Shown piece after piece: positions 1 through 6,980 of a stretch of 40,638 nt of DNA. A model generated the notes under the pieces. That model had not been told where the DNA came from, did not search any database, and saw only the letters and a list, made by a program, of their open reading frames with translations. A program made the translations under genes and the position numbers. Origin of the DNA: Mycobacterium sp. (GTDB taxonomy: Bacteria > Actinomycetota > Actinomycetes > Mycobacteriales > Mycobacteriaceae). Location of the stretch: positions 1-40,638 of the forward strand of contig JAGQTU010000032.1 in NCBI GenBank assembly GCA_020438865.1. The letters run 5' to 3'. The number at the start of each line of letters is the position of its first letter. The stretch's first letter is position 1.

Positions 1-797
1 ACCAATCCCGCTACGCCGTACGCGAACAGCGTCGCCATCGGGATGAGGGCGGTGCGCAGGCCGTGTTTGAACAAGGCCTGGCGGCGGGTGAGGCCCTTGG
101 CCCGGGCGGTGCGGATGAAGTCCTGACCCAGCACGTCGAGCATCGCATTGCGTTGGTAGCGGCTGTAACCCGCGATCGCCGAGAGCGCCAGCGTGAAGGT
201 GGGCAGGATCAGGTGCTGCAGCCGGTCGACGAACTGGTCCAGTGAGGTTTGGGGGACCAGCCCCCCGCTATCGGGCGACGTCTCGCCGGTGTACTCGAAG
301 ATCTGTATGCCCAGAACGGAATTCACCCGCAGCGCGGCCAGGATCAACAGGTTGGCGATCACGAACGTCGGGGTGCTGATCACCAGGAGCGACAGCAGGG
401 TGATGACGCGGTCGGACAGCCGGTACTGACGAACCGCACCCCACGCGCCGACGACCACACCGAGGACCGTGCCGAACACCGAGCCGATCACCAGCAGCCG
501 CAGGCTGACCCCGATGCGTCGCCACAACTCGTCGGATACGGGTTGACCGTTCACGGTGGTCCCGAAGTCGCCGCGCACCGCGCCGGACACCCAGTGCCCG
601 TAGCGCAGCGGGATCGGCTTGTCGAGGTCCAGCTCGGCGGCCTTGGCGTCGATCACTGCCTGCGGCGGCCGCGGATTGCGCTGCAGCAGGCTGTTGAGCG
701 GGGCGAACGTCAATGAGGTCAGCGTGAACGTCAGGAACGACGCCAGCGCCAGCAGCACCAGGTAATTGAGCAGGCGGCGCGCCAGGAACCGCGTCAC
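1..797 (-). CDS. oppB: Oligopeptide/dipeptide ABC transporter permease OppB, 3' end beyond window
   Basis: Inner-membrane permease of a peptide-import ABC transporter, pairing with an OppC-type permease and OppD-type ATPase. The reading frame runs open from GTG at 797 to base 1 (about 265 codons), so the C-terminus lies outside. The N-terminus (MTRFLARRLLNYLVLLALAS) is the usual first membrane helix of DppB/OppB permeases. Further hydrophobic segments follow near residues 100-120 and 135-155. The EAA-loop signature, with the run GQDFIRTARAKGLTRRQA, is visible near residues 220-240 and is where the ATPase docks. The start agrees with what I remember of M. tuberculosis Rv1283c. The GTG overlaps the stop of an eight-codon leaderless ORF by the four bases GTGA. 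Family assignment is sure; the transported peptide is unknown. Confidence 0.93.
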   Translation of the reverse strand, partial: MTRFLARRLLNYLVLLALASFLTFTLTSLTFAPLNSLLQRNPRPPQAVIDAKAAELDLDKPIPLRYGHWVSGAVRGDFGTTVNGQPVSDELWRRIGVSLRLLVIGSVFGTVLGVVVGAWGAVRQYRLSDRVITLLSLLVISTPTFVIANLLILAALRVNSVLGIQIFEYTGETSPDSGGLVPQTSLDQFVDRLQHLILPTFTLALSAIAGYSRYQRNAMLDVLGQDFIRTARAKGLTRRQALFKHGLRTALIPMATLFAYGVAGL

Positions 798-820
798 GCG
801 GTGCCGCCCACTGGGTCCAT
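794..820 (-). CDS. Possible leaderless eight-codon leader ORF upstream of oppB
   Basis: On the minus strand ATG at 820 opens a reading frame MDPVGGTA that ends with TGA at 796-794, overlapping the oppB GTG by four bases. A -10 box TACCCT lies at 833-828, so a transcript starting at 820 would begin exactly with this ATG. Leaderless initiation is common in mycobacteria, and a GTGA overlap is a usual translational-coupling junction. Coding is inferred from signals only; the peptide has no recognisable function. Confidence 0.35.
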   Translation of the reverse strand: MDPVGGTA

Positions 821-827
821 GGGGGAC

Positions 828-833
828 AGGGTA
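828..833 (-). promoter_or_regulatory. -10 box for oppB transcription
   Basis: TACCCT matches the mycobacterial SigA-type TANNNT box and sits 7 nt before ATG 820, the spacing seen for leaderless mRNAs. No convincing -35 box is visible. Confidence 0.45.
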
Positions 834-1007
834 GGAGATCGCCCTGGGCGGCGGCAGGAAGCGCGGTAGAAGCGACGGGTTTTGCCGGCTCGGGGCACGG
901 GTAGGCGGCCGGTTCGGGCTCCGCGGCGGCGTCGTCAAAGTCGACGAGTCCGAGTCCCACCGCCTGGCTCACCTTGCCACCGGCCACCACCTCACCCACC
1001 AGCCGCC

Positions 1008-1042
1008 GACCTGCCGATCAGCGGCTGACGCATCGGCAGGTC
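1008..1042. repeat. Perfect 11-bp inverted repeat between oppB and the small membrane protein gene
   Basis: GACCTGCCGAT at 1008-1018 is exactly mirrored by ATCGGCAGGTC at 1032-1042, with a 13-nt centre that can itself form CAGC-G-GCTG. There is no T-run on either side, and no gene ends here on either strand. It could be an operator in the 344-bp gap between the two divergent genes (798-1141) or an RNA hairpin. Apart from this dyad and the oppB leader signals I see nothing else in that gap. Confidence 0.5.
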
Positions 1043-1141
1043 AGGGCGTTTCGTCGGAGCGGATCGCGGTTATCCGACCGGGCACGAGAGGCGGCCGATT
1101 CGGGTCGCCAGAAATTCGAAGACCGATGGGAAGTGTCGGAG

Positions 1142-1417
1142 ATGAACCCGAATCCGCCGATGCCGGCGTCGCGAGTGAAGGTGCTGGCGGTGATGGCCAG
1201 CGCCGGCGCCCTGGTGGCGATGGGCGTCCTGACGGCCACCGCCCACGAGGGGGGCGGCGGGACGATCCTGTCCGAGCCGGGCACGTTCACAGCCCCGAGC
1301 ACCACCGAGATGACGACGGGTGAGACCACCAGGTCGAAGACGCCGGAGGCCTCGGAGACGGTGTCCCCGGAGGTGGCCAGCCCACCGGTCATCGCTTCGA
1401 TCCCGCCGCCGCCGTGA
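1142..1417 (+). CDS. Small secreted or membrane-anchored protein with Pro-rich tail, unknown function
   Basis: A 91-residue protein starting at ATG 1142 with GGAG directly upstream. Residues ~13-32 form a hydrophobic stretch preceded by Arg and Lys (SRVKVLAVMASAGALVAMGV), typical of a signal peptide or single membrane anchor. The rest is Thr/Ser/Glu/Pro-rich low complexity and ends in IPPPP, so it probably lies outside the membrane. No cysteine follows the hydrophobic segment, so it is not a lipoprotein. The frame is open further upstream (to 974), but that extension is Arg-rich and has no matching signals. The gene stands alone between divergent oppB and the carbonic anhydrase gene. I do not recognise a family. 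Confidence 0.65.
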   Translation: MNPNPPMPASRVKVLAVMASAGALVAMGVLTATAHEGGGGTILSEPGTFTAPSTTEMTTGETTRSKTPEASETVSPEVASPPVIASIPPPP

Positions 1418-1460
1418 TCGGCGGGTGTTGATCCTCCTGACGCCGAGGCGTTCCGATCAC
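1414..1460 (+). terminator. Possible hairpin terminator after the small membrane protein gene
   Basis: GTGATCGG at 1414-1421 pairs with CCGATCAC at 1453-1460, with an inner CGCC-GA-GGCG hairpin at 1441-1450. It overlaps the stop codon. There is no U-tail, so this is a structural suggestion only. Confidence 0.3.
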
Positions 1461-1497
1461 CTCGATCTTCGGTCGTGCTTTGCAGCGGCCCAGCGGC

Positions 1498-1503
1498 TAC
1501 GAT
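1498..1503 (+). promoter_or_regulatory. Possible -10 box for the carbonic anhydrase gene
   Basis: TACGAT lies 46 nt before the ATG, giving a predicted 5' UTR of about 40 nt that contains the GAGGAG ribosome binding site. No good -35 box is seen. Confidence 0.35.
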
Positions 1504-1549
1504 CCGACCCGGCCGTTTGTGCGCCGAAGTGAGACATGAGGAGAACGCC

Positions 1550-2041
1550 ATGACCGTCACCGAGCAGTACCTGGCCAACAACGTCGAGTACGCGAAGACC
1601 TTCAAGGGTCCGCTCCCGATGCCGCCTAGCAAGCATGTCGCGGTGGTGGCGTGCATGGACGCGCGGTTGGACGTCTACCGGATCCTGGGCCTGAAAGACG
1701 GTGAGGCCCATGTGATCCGGAACGCCGGCGGCGTCGTCACCGACGACGAGATCCGCTCGCTGGCCATCAGTCAGCGGTTGCTGGGCACCAGAGAGATCAT
1801 CCTGATCCACCACACCGACTGTGGCATGCTGACGTTCACCGACGATGCGTTCAAGCGGGACCTCCAGGACGAGACCGGCGTCAAGCCGGAGTGGGCGGCC
1901 GAGTCGTTCCCGGATGTGGAAGAGGACGTGCGTCAGTCGCTGCGGCGCATCGAGCTCAGCCCGTTCGTCACCAAGCACGAATCCCTGCGCGGATTCGTCT
2001 TCGACGTCGCGACCGGCAAGCTCAACGAGGTCCTCCGCTAA
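1550..2041 (+). CDS. canA: Beta-class carbonic anhydrase
   Basis: Reversible hydration of CO2 to bicarbonate by a cytosolic zinc enzyme. The 163-residue length is that of M. tuberculosis Rv1284. Zinc-site residues are all present at the positions known for that protein: Cys35 and Asp37 in CMDAR, His88 and Cys91 in HHTDCG. Arg39 pairs with Asp37 as in the open/closed switch of the family. I chose ATG 1550 because GAGGAG lies 9 bases upstream and the protein then starts MTVTEQYLANN; an in-frame start at 1475 would add a non-conserved tail. A hairpin follows the stop, so the gene is probably monocistronic although it precedes the sulfur genes as in M. tuberculosis. Confidence 0.95.
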   Translation: MTVTEQYLANNVEYAKTFKGPLPMPPSKHVAVVACMDARLDVYRILGLKDGEAHVIRNAGGVVTDDEIRSLAISQRLLGTREIILIHHTDCGMLTFTDDAFKRDLQDETGVKPEWAAESFPDVEEDVRQSLRRIELSPFVTKHESLRGFVFDVATGKLNEVLR

Positions 2042-2049
2042 AGCGGCCC

Positions 2050-2071
2050 GCCGGGCCGTTCTCGGCCCGGC
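2050..2071 (+). terminator. Hairpin terminator after the carbonic anhydrase gene
   Basis: GCCGGGCCG at 2050-2058 and CGGCCCGGC at 2063-2071 form a perfect 9-bp stem with loop TTCT, starting 9 nt after the stop codon. It lacks a U-tail, as many mycobacterial terminators do. Confidence 0.6.
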
Positions 2072-2189
2072 CACTTCGCGGTGGGGCAGTAGACCACCGA
2101 TCCTGCGCCCAGATCGCGAGTTCGGCCGATCGTGCGCGCTGCACGCAGACTCGCCGCGCTGTGCGCAGTCTCAAGCCCCGCAACCACCC

Positions 2190-2236
2190 TTGACTTCATC
2201 CATCTCGCCGGTTAGGTTTTCAGGTTACCTAAGTAA
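2190..2236 (+). promoter_or_regulatory. cysD promoter with an overlapping dyad
   Basis: TTGACT at 2190-2195 and TAGGTT at 2213-2218 are separated by 17 nt, a near-ideal SigA promoter that predicts a start near 2225 and a 46-nt leader. Dyad elements overlap the -10 and start: TTAGGT (2212-2217) with ACCTAA (2227-2232), and TTAC (2225-2228) with GTAA (2233-2236). Such placement suits a repressor. The Rrf2-type regulator encoded at 5947 is one candidate; this link is inference. Confidence 0.6.
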
Positions 2237-2270
2237 TTCTGGTCAGATCTACCAACTTTACGAGGAATCG

Positions 2271-3200
2271 ATGACCGAGGACCTGCTGGAACGCCCCAGA
2301 CCCGGGCAGTACGAGCTCAGTCACCTGCGCTCCCTGGAGGCCGAGGCCATCCACATCATCCGCGAGGTCGCCGCCGAGTTCGAGCGCCCGGTGCTGCTGT
2401 TCTCCGGGGGCAAGGACTCGATCGTCATGCTGCACCTGGCGATCAAGGCGTTCGCGCCCGGACGGCTGCCGTTCCCGGTGATGCACGTCGACACCGGCCA
2501 CAACTTCGACGAGGTGATCACCACCCGCGACGAGCTGGTCGCCCGCTACGGCCTGCGCCTGGTGGTCGCCAGCGTGCAGGACGACATCGACGCCGGCCGG
2601 GTGGTCGACAACGGACCCTCGCGTAACCCACTGCAGACCGTCACCCTGCTGCGCGCCATCCGGGAGAACAAGTTCGACGCCGCGTTCGGCGGCGCGCGGC
2701 GTGACGAGGAGAAGGCCCGGGCCAAGGAGCGGGTGTTCAGTTTCCGTGACGAGTTCGGCCAGTGGGACCCGAAGGCGCAGCGCCCCGAGTTGTGGAACCT
2801 CTACAACGGCAGGCACCGCAAGGGTGAGCACATCCGGGTGTTCCCGCTGTCGAACTGGACCGAGTACGACATCTGGGCTTACATCGGCGCCGAGGACATC
2901 CCGCTGCCCGCGATCTACTATGCGCACACCCGCCCGGTGTTCCAGCGCGACGGAATGCTCTTGGCGGTGCACGAATTCATGCAGCCGTCCGACGGTGAAG
3001 AGGTGTTCGAAACGTCGGTGCGGTTCCGCACCGTCGGCGACGTGACCTGCACCGGGTGCGTCGAATCCACCGCGGCCAGCGTCGAGCAGGTGATCGCCGA
3101 GACCGCGTTGTCGCGGCTCACCGAGCGCGGCGCCACCCGCGCCGACGACCGGATCTCCGAGGCCGGTATGGAAGACCGCAAGCGGGAGGGCTACTTCTGA
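2271..3200 (+). CDS. cysD: Sulfate adenylyltransferase small subunit CysD
   Basis: Forms ATP sulfurylase with the CysN part of the next gene, making adenosine 5'-phosphosulfate (APS) from sulfate and ATP in the cytoplasm. The 309-residue protein has the PP-loop SGGKDS near residues 45-50, the dinucleotide-binding FGGARRDEEKAR near residues 139-150, and the RVFPLSNWTEYDIW and TCTGCVES motifs of PAPS reductase/CysD enzymes. ATG 2271 is preceded by CGAGGAA; the frame is open back to 1845 but that part crosses the promoter and the carbonic anhydrase gene. The stop TGA (3198-3200) overlaps the ATG of the first repeat micro-ORF by one base. It is the first gene of the cysD-cysNC-cysQ operon. Confidence 0.96.
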   Translation: MTEDLLERPRPGQYELSHLRSLEAEAIHIIREVAAEFERPVLLFSGGKDSIVMLHLAIKAFAPGRLPFPVMHVDTGHNFDEVITTRDELVARYGLRLVVASVQDDIDAGRVVDNGPSRNPLQTVTLLRAIRENKFDAAFGGARRDEEKARAKERVFSFRDEFGQWDPKAQRPELWNLYNGRHRKGEHIRVFPLSNWTEYDIWAYIGAEDIPLPAIYYAHTRPVFQRDGMLLAVHEFMQPSDGEEVFETSVRFRTVGDVTCTGCVESTAASVEQVIAETALSRLTERGATRADDRISEAGMEDRKREGYF

Positions 3201-3327
3201 TGAGCGCTTGCGCGAAGAACAGAGGACGCTGATGAGCGCTTGCGCGAAGAACCGAGGACGCTGATGAGCGCTTGCGCGAAGAACAGAGGACGCTGATGAG
3301 CGCTTGCGCGAAGAACAGAGGACGCTG
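3198..3327 (+). repeat. Four tandem 32-bp repeats of TGATG-coupled micro-ORFs (MIRU-like)
   Basis: Units start at 3198, 3230, 3262 and 3294, each beginning TGATGAGCGCTTGCGCGAAG; the first bases of a fifth unit coincide with the cysNC start. Each unit holds ATG, nine further codons (peptide MSACAKNRGR) and a TGA that overlaps the next ATG by one base. Each also has GAGGA 5 nt before the next ATG, a good ribosome binding site. The only difference I see is A to C at 3252 in unit 2, which changes AGA to CGA, both Arg. Translation could pass from cysD through four micro-ORFs to cysNC by termination-reinitiation. The design resembles the mycobacterial interspersed repetitive units of M. tuberculosis. 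A related element lies at 37488. Confidence 0.9.
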
Positions 3328-5178
3328 ATGAGCACGCTGTTGAGGCTGGCCACCGCGGGCTCCGTCGACGACGGCAAGTCCACCCTGATCGGCCGGCTGC
3401 TGTTCGACTCCAAGGCCGTCATGGAGGACCAACTCGAGGCGGTCGAGCGCACCTCGAAGGAACGCGGCCACGACTACACCGACCTCGCGCTGGTCACCGA
3501 CGGGCTGCGGTCCGAACGCGAGCAGGGCATCACCATCGACGTGGCCTACCGGTACTTCGCCACGGCCAAGCGGAAATTCATCATCGCCGACACCCCGGGC
3601 CACATCCAGTACACCCGAAACATGGTGACCGGCACCTCGACCGCACAACTGGTGATCGTGCTCGTCGATGCCCGTCACGGCCTGCTGGAGCAGTCCCGCC
3701 GCCACGCGTTCCTGGCATCGTTGCTCGGTGTGCAGCACATCGTGCTCGCCGTCAACAAGATGGACCTGATCGACTGGGACCGTGAGCGTTTCGAGTGGAT
3801 CCGTGACGAGTTCCACGCATTCGCCGCGCGGCTGGACATCCAAGACGTCACCACCATCCCGATCTCGGCGCTCAACGGCGACAACGTGGTGACCAAGTCG
3901 GACAAGGCCCCCTGGTACGATGGGCCGCCGCTGCTGTCACACCTCGAAGACGTCTACATCGCCGGCGACCGCAACCTCGTCGACGTCCGCTTCCCGGTCC
4001 AGTACGTGATCCGGCCGCAGAGCCGCGACCACGCCGACCACCGCAGCTACGCGGGCACGGTGGCCAGCGGTGTGCTGCGCCCCGGTGATGAGGTGGTGGT
4101 GTTGCCGAGCGGAAAGAGCAGCCGTATCAACGTGATCGACGGGCCGACCGGTCCGGTCGACGAGGCCTTCCCGCCGATGGCGGTGTCGATCAGCTTGGCC
4201 GACGACATCGACATCTCCCGCGGCGACATGCTGGCGCGTCCGCAGAACCAGCCCGCCGCGACGAGCGAGTTCGACGCGACGGTGTGTTGGATGGCCGACG
4301 AGGCGGCGCTGGAACCCGGCCGCGACTACATCATCAAGCACACCACCCGCACCACCCGGGCCAGGGTCACCGGGTTGGACTACCGTCTCGACGTCAACAC
4401 GCTGCACCGCGACAAGAGCGCAACGGCGTTGAAGCTCAACGAACTCGGCCGCATCACGCTGCGCACGCAGGTGCCACTGCTGCTCGACGAGTACGTGCGC
4501 AACTCCTCGACCGGTTCGTTCATCCTGATCGACCCGGACACCAATGTGACCGTGGCCGCGGGCATGGTGCGCGACACCGCGCCGGCATCCGCGCGCAGCG
4601 CCTCACCCAATACGGTGCGGCACCAGTCGCTGGTGACGGCGGGTGACCGGCTGACCAAGGGTCGCACACTGTGGTTCACCGGGCTGTCGGGCTCCGGCAA
4701 GTCGTCGGTGGCGGTGTTGGTCGAGCAGAAGCTACTCGAACACGGTTGCCCCGCATACATTCTCGACGGTGACAACCTTCGGCACGGACTCAACGCGGAC
4801 CTCGGCTTCTCGATGGCCGACCGCGCCGAGAACCTGCGCCGACTGGCGCACATCGCCACCTTGATGGCCGACGCCGGCCTGACGGTGCTGGTGCCGGTGA
4901 TCAGCCCGCTGGAGGAACACCGGGAGCTGGCCCGCAAGGTGCACACCGACCAGGGGACGGAGTTCTTCGAGATCTTCGTCGACACTCCGTTGGCGGACTG
5001 CGAGCGCCGAGATCCCAAGGGCCTCTACGCCAAGGCCCGCGCCGGCGAGATCACGCACTTCACCGGGGTCGACAGCCCCTACCAGCGGCCGAAGAATCCG
5101 GACCTGCGGTTGACCCCCGATCGCGGCCCGGACGAACTGGCCGACCAGGTGGTCGAACTGCTCGAGGAGCGCCGGTGA
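3328..5178 (+). CDS. cysNC: Bifunctional sulfate adenylyltransferase large subunit / APS kinase CysNC
   Basis: A 616-residue fusion. The N-terminal EF-Tu-like GTPase (residues ~1-430) drives APS synthesis with CysD; the C-terminal APS kinase (~440-616) phosphorylates APS to PAPS. GTPase motifs: GSVDDGKST at 11-19, DTPGH at 88-92, NKMD at 143-146. APS kinase P-loop: GLSGSGKSS at 452-460, followed by DGDNLRHGLN and the FVDTPLADCERRDPKGLY segment. I chose ATG 3328, which overlaps the last repeat stop (TGATG) and has AGAGGA upstream; an in-frame TTG at 3304 lies inside the repeat. The stop overlaps the cysQ start. The fusion is usual in mycobacteria; what is odd is the repeat array that separates it from its partner cysD. 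Confidence 0.97.
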   Translation: MSTLLRLATAGSVDDGKSTLIGRLLFDSKAVMEDQLEAVERTSKERGHDYTDLALVTDGLRSEREQGITIDVAYRYFATAKRKFIIADTPGHIQYTRNMVTGTSTAQLVIVLVDARHGLLEQSRRHAFLASLLGVQHIVLAVNKMDLIDWDRERFEWIRDEFHAFAARLDIQDVTTIPISALNGDNVVTKSDKAPWYDGPPLLSHLEDVYIAGDRNLVDVRFPVQYVIRPQSRDHADHRSYAGTVASGVLRPGDEVVVLPSGKSSRINVIDGPTGPVDEAFPPMAVSISLADDIDISRGDMLARPQNQPAATSEFDATVCWMADEAALEPGRDYIIKHTTRTTRARVTGLDYRLDVNTLHRDKSATALKLNELGRITLRTQVPLLLDEYVRNSSTGSFILIDPDTNVTVAAGMVRDTAPASARSASPNTVRHQSLVTAGDRLTKGRTLWFTGLSGSGKSSVAVLVEQKLLEHGCPAYILDGDNLRHGLNADLGFSMADRAENLRRLAHIATLMADAGLTVLVPVISPLEEHRELARKVHTDQGTEFFEIFVDTPLADCERRDPKGLYAKARAGEITHFTGVDSPYQRPKNPDLRLTPDRGPDELADQVVELLEERR

Positions 5179-5903
5179 GCGACGATGATCTGGCGGCCAC
5201 GCTGGCCACCGAGGCCGGACGGCTGCTGCTCGACGTCCGCCGCGAGTTCGCCGACGCGTCGGTCGACGATCGCAAGGCGGCCGGCGACAAGCGCTCGCAC
5301 GACTTCCTGATGGCGGCGCTCGGCGCCGAGCGCCCCCACGATGCGGTGCTCTCCGAGGAGGGCGCCGACGACCCGATCCGGCTGCGCAGCAGGCGGGTTT
5401 GGATCGTCGATCCGCTGGACGGCACCCGCGAGTTCTCCGAACTCGGCCGCGACGACTGGGCCGTGCACGTGGCGCTGTGGCAGGACGGTGAGCTGATCGC
5501 CGGTGCGGTGGCCCTGCCCGCCCAGGGCGTCACCCTGGCCACCCCGACCGTGGCGGCACCGCCGGCCGCGCCGGAACACCCTCGGATCGTGGTGTCGCGA
5601 ACCCGGCCACCGGACATCGCGATGCAGGTGCGCGAGCGGCTGGACGGCACGCTGGTCGAAATGGGTTCGGCAGGAGCAAAAGTCGCGGCCGTGGTGCAGG
5701 GCTTCGCCGATGTCTACGTCCACGCCGGCGGGCAGTACGAATGGGACTCGGCGGCCCCGGTGGCCGTCGCGCGGGCCGCGGGCCTGCACACCTCCCGCAT
5801 CGACGGCTCCCCGTTGCGCTACAACCAGTCCAGCCCGAAGCTGCCCGATCTGGTGGTGTGCCGACCGGAGTACGCCGAGGCCGTGCTGGCCGTCACCCGG
5901 TAG
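5175..5903 (+). CDS. cysQ: CysQ-like 3'-phosphoadenosine 5'-phosphate phosphatase
   Basis: Inositol-monophosphatase superfamily enzyme, most likely converting PAP (left after PAPS use) to AMP or trimming PAPS. The 242-residue protein carries the metal-site motifs SEEG at 60-63, DPLDGT at 79-84 and WDSAAP at 190-195, which bind the two or three Mg ions. GTG 5175 overlaps the cysNC stop (GTGA), indicating coupling in one operon and supporting a sulfur role over inositol phosphate. In M. tuberculosis, as I recall, the characterised CysQ gene lies elsewhere, so the operon location here is informative. Inositol or fructose-1,6-bisphosphate side activity is possible for this family. Confidence 0.88.
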   Translation: MSDDDLAATLATEAGRLLLDVRREFADASVDDRKAAGDKRSHDFLMAALGAERPHDAVLSEEGADDPIRLRSRRVWIVDPLDGTREFSELGRDDWAVHVALWQDGELIAGAVALPAQGVTLATPTVAAPPAAPEHPRIVVSRTRPPDIAMQVRERLDGTLVEMGSAGAKVAAVVQGFADVYVHAGGQYEWDSAAPVAVARAAGLHTSRIDGSPLRYNQSSPKLPDLVVCRPEYAEAVLAVTR

Positions 5904-5933
5904 CGCCGCACCCGGCGATCACCGTCACAGTGG

Positions 5934-5939
5934 CAGAAT
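5934..5939 (+). promoter_or_regulatory. Possible -10 box giving a leaderless Rrf2 mRNA
   Basis: CAGAAT, one base off TANNNT, lies 7 nt before ATG 5947, and no ribosome binding site precedes the ATG. Confidence 0.35.
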
Positions 5940-5946
5940 CCCCGGC

Positions 5947-6414
5947 ATGCGGATGTCAGCGAAGGCCGAGTACGCGGTCCGCGCGATGACCCAGCTGGCC
6001 GCGGTGGACAGCGGCGCCCTGGTCACCACCGAGGACCTGGCGAAGTCGCAGGGTATCCCCGCCCAGTTCCTCGTCGACATCCTGTCGGTTCTGCGCACGG
6101 ACCGGCTGGTGCGCAGCCACCGCGGCCGCGAGGGGGGCTACGAGTTGGCCCGCCCCGCCACGCAGATCAGCGTCGCCGATGTGCTGCGCTGCATCGACGG
6201 CCCGCTGGCCAGCGTGCGCGACATCGACCTGGGTGACCTGCCCTACACCGGCCCCACCGAGGCGCTCACCGATGTGTGGCGCGCCCTGCGGGCCAGCATG
6301 CGCTCGGTGCTCGAGGAGACCACGCTGGCCGACGTGGCCGCCGGCTCGCTGCCGCCCCACGTCAGCAAGCTCGCGAGCGACTACCTGACGCAGGAAGACC
6401 GGCGCGGGCATTAG
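5947..6414 (+). CDS. Rrf2-family transcriptional regulator without Fe-S cysteines
   Basis: A 155-residue winged-helix DNA-binding protein. The N-terminus ([16 protein letters not shown]) and the recognition region with [18 protein letters not shown] are standard Rrf2 features (residues ~3-70). Only one cysteine is present (in LRCIDG), so it lacks the three-cysteine Fe-S site of IscR or NsrR. It is therefore more like the cluster-free cysteine-metabolism repressor CymR. Its place directly after the cys operon, as with Rv1287 in M. tuberculosis, suggests control of sulfur assimilation, but no target is proven. ATG 5947 may be leaderless; ATG 5953 is the alternative. GTG of the next gene follows after 9 bases. 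Confidence 0.88.
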   Translation: MRMSAKAEYAVRAMTQLAAVDSGALVTTEDLAKSQGIPAQFLVDILSVLRTDRLVRSHRGREGGYELARPATQISVADVLRCIDGPLASVRDIDLGDLPYTGPTEALTDVWRALRASMRSVLEETTLADVAAGSLPPHVSKLASDYLTQEDRRGH

Positions 6415-6423
6415 GGGCGCACC

Positions 6424-6951
6424 GTGGCCGATGACGTGATCGCCGGGGAGCGGGTCGCCTTGCGCGTCCCGCGGCTCGACGACGCCGAGAACCTGTACGC
6501 GGTGGTGACGTCGCACCCGGAGGTCACCCGTTACCTGGCCTGGCCGCCGCACCGCGGTGTCGAGGAGACCCGCGCCGTCATCGCCGGATTGTTCAACGTC
6601 GGTGGCGACCACACCTGGCTGATCATGCTGCGTGACGGCGGCGAACTGGTCGGGCAGATCGGTTATTTCCACACCGCGCCGTTCGCGGTGCAGTTGGGTT
6701 ACGCGCTTGGCCGGCGGTACTGGGGCCGGGGTCTGGCCGGCGAGGCGCTGCAGCTCGTGATCGACCACCTGAGGTCAGACCCGGCGCTGTATCGGGCCGC
6801 CGCCTCGGTGCACCCGGACAATCCGCGCTCGGTGCGTGTCCTGGAGCGCGCCGGTTTCACCCTGGAGGCGTGGCAGGCGCGGGCGCAGCTGTTTCCCAAC
6901 CTCGCTCCCGAACCGCAGGACGCCCTGCTCTACGGAATGGCGCTGCGCTAG
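6424..6951 (+). CDS. GNAT-family N-acetyltransferase, RimJ/RimL type
   Basis: A 175-residue acetyltransferase. The N-terminal RVALRVPRLDDAENLYAVV is the usual opening of RimJ/RimL-like proteins. The acetyl-CoA motif appears as LGYALGRRYWGRGLAGEAL (residues ~97-115), and NPRSVRVLERAGF (~137-149) is the conserved end of the fold. GTG 6424 lies 9 bases after the Rrf2 stop, so the two may be cotranscribed. The substrate cannot be told from sequence: it could be a protein N-terminus or a small molecule such as an aminoglycoside-like compound. Confidence 0.88.
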   Translation: MADDVIAGERVALRVPRLDDAENLYAVVTSHPEVTRYLAWPPHRGVEETRAVIAGLFNVGGDHTWLIMLRDGGELVGQIGYFHTAPFAVQLGYALGRRYWGRGLAGEALQLVIDHLRSDPALYRAAASVHPDNPRSVRVLERAGFTLEAWQARAQLFPNLAPEPQDALLYGMALR

Positions 6952-6964
6952 CGCGACCCGGCCG

Positions 6965-6970
6965 TAGGGT
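6965..6970 (+). promoter_or_regulatory. Possible -10 box for the TDT transporter gene
   Basis: TAGGGT lies 10 nt before ATG 6981, predicting a very short leader or leaderless mRNA. No -35 match is seen. Confidence 0.4.
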
Positions 6971-6980
6971 CTTAGGTCTG

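Noticed and set aside
2212-2232. IdeR iron box at the cysD promoter
   Set aside because: The arms TTAGGT and ACCTAA look right, but they span 21 bp rather than 19 and the centre does not match, so it is kept only as an unassigned dyad.
1845-2270. Longer CysD start with about 140 extra N-terminal residues
   Set aside because: The extension overlaps the carbonic anhydrase gene, its terminator hairpin and the cysD promoter; ATG 2271 has a ribosome binding site and matches the family start.
3198-3327. Tandem 32-bp repeats as a CRISPR array
   Set aside because: The units abut with no spacers between them, carry coding signals, and no cas genes are present.
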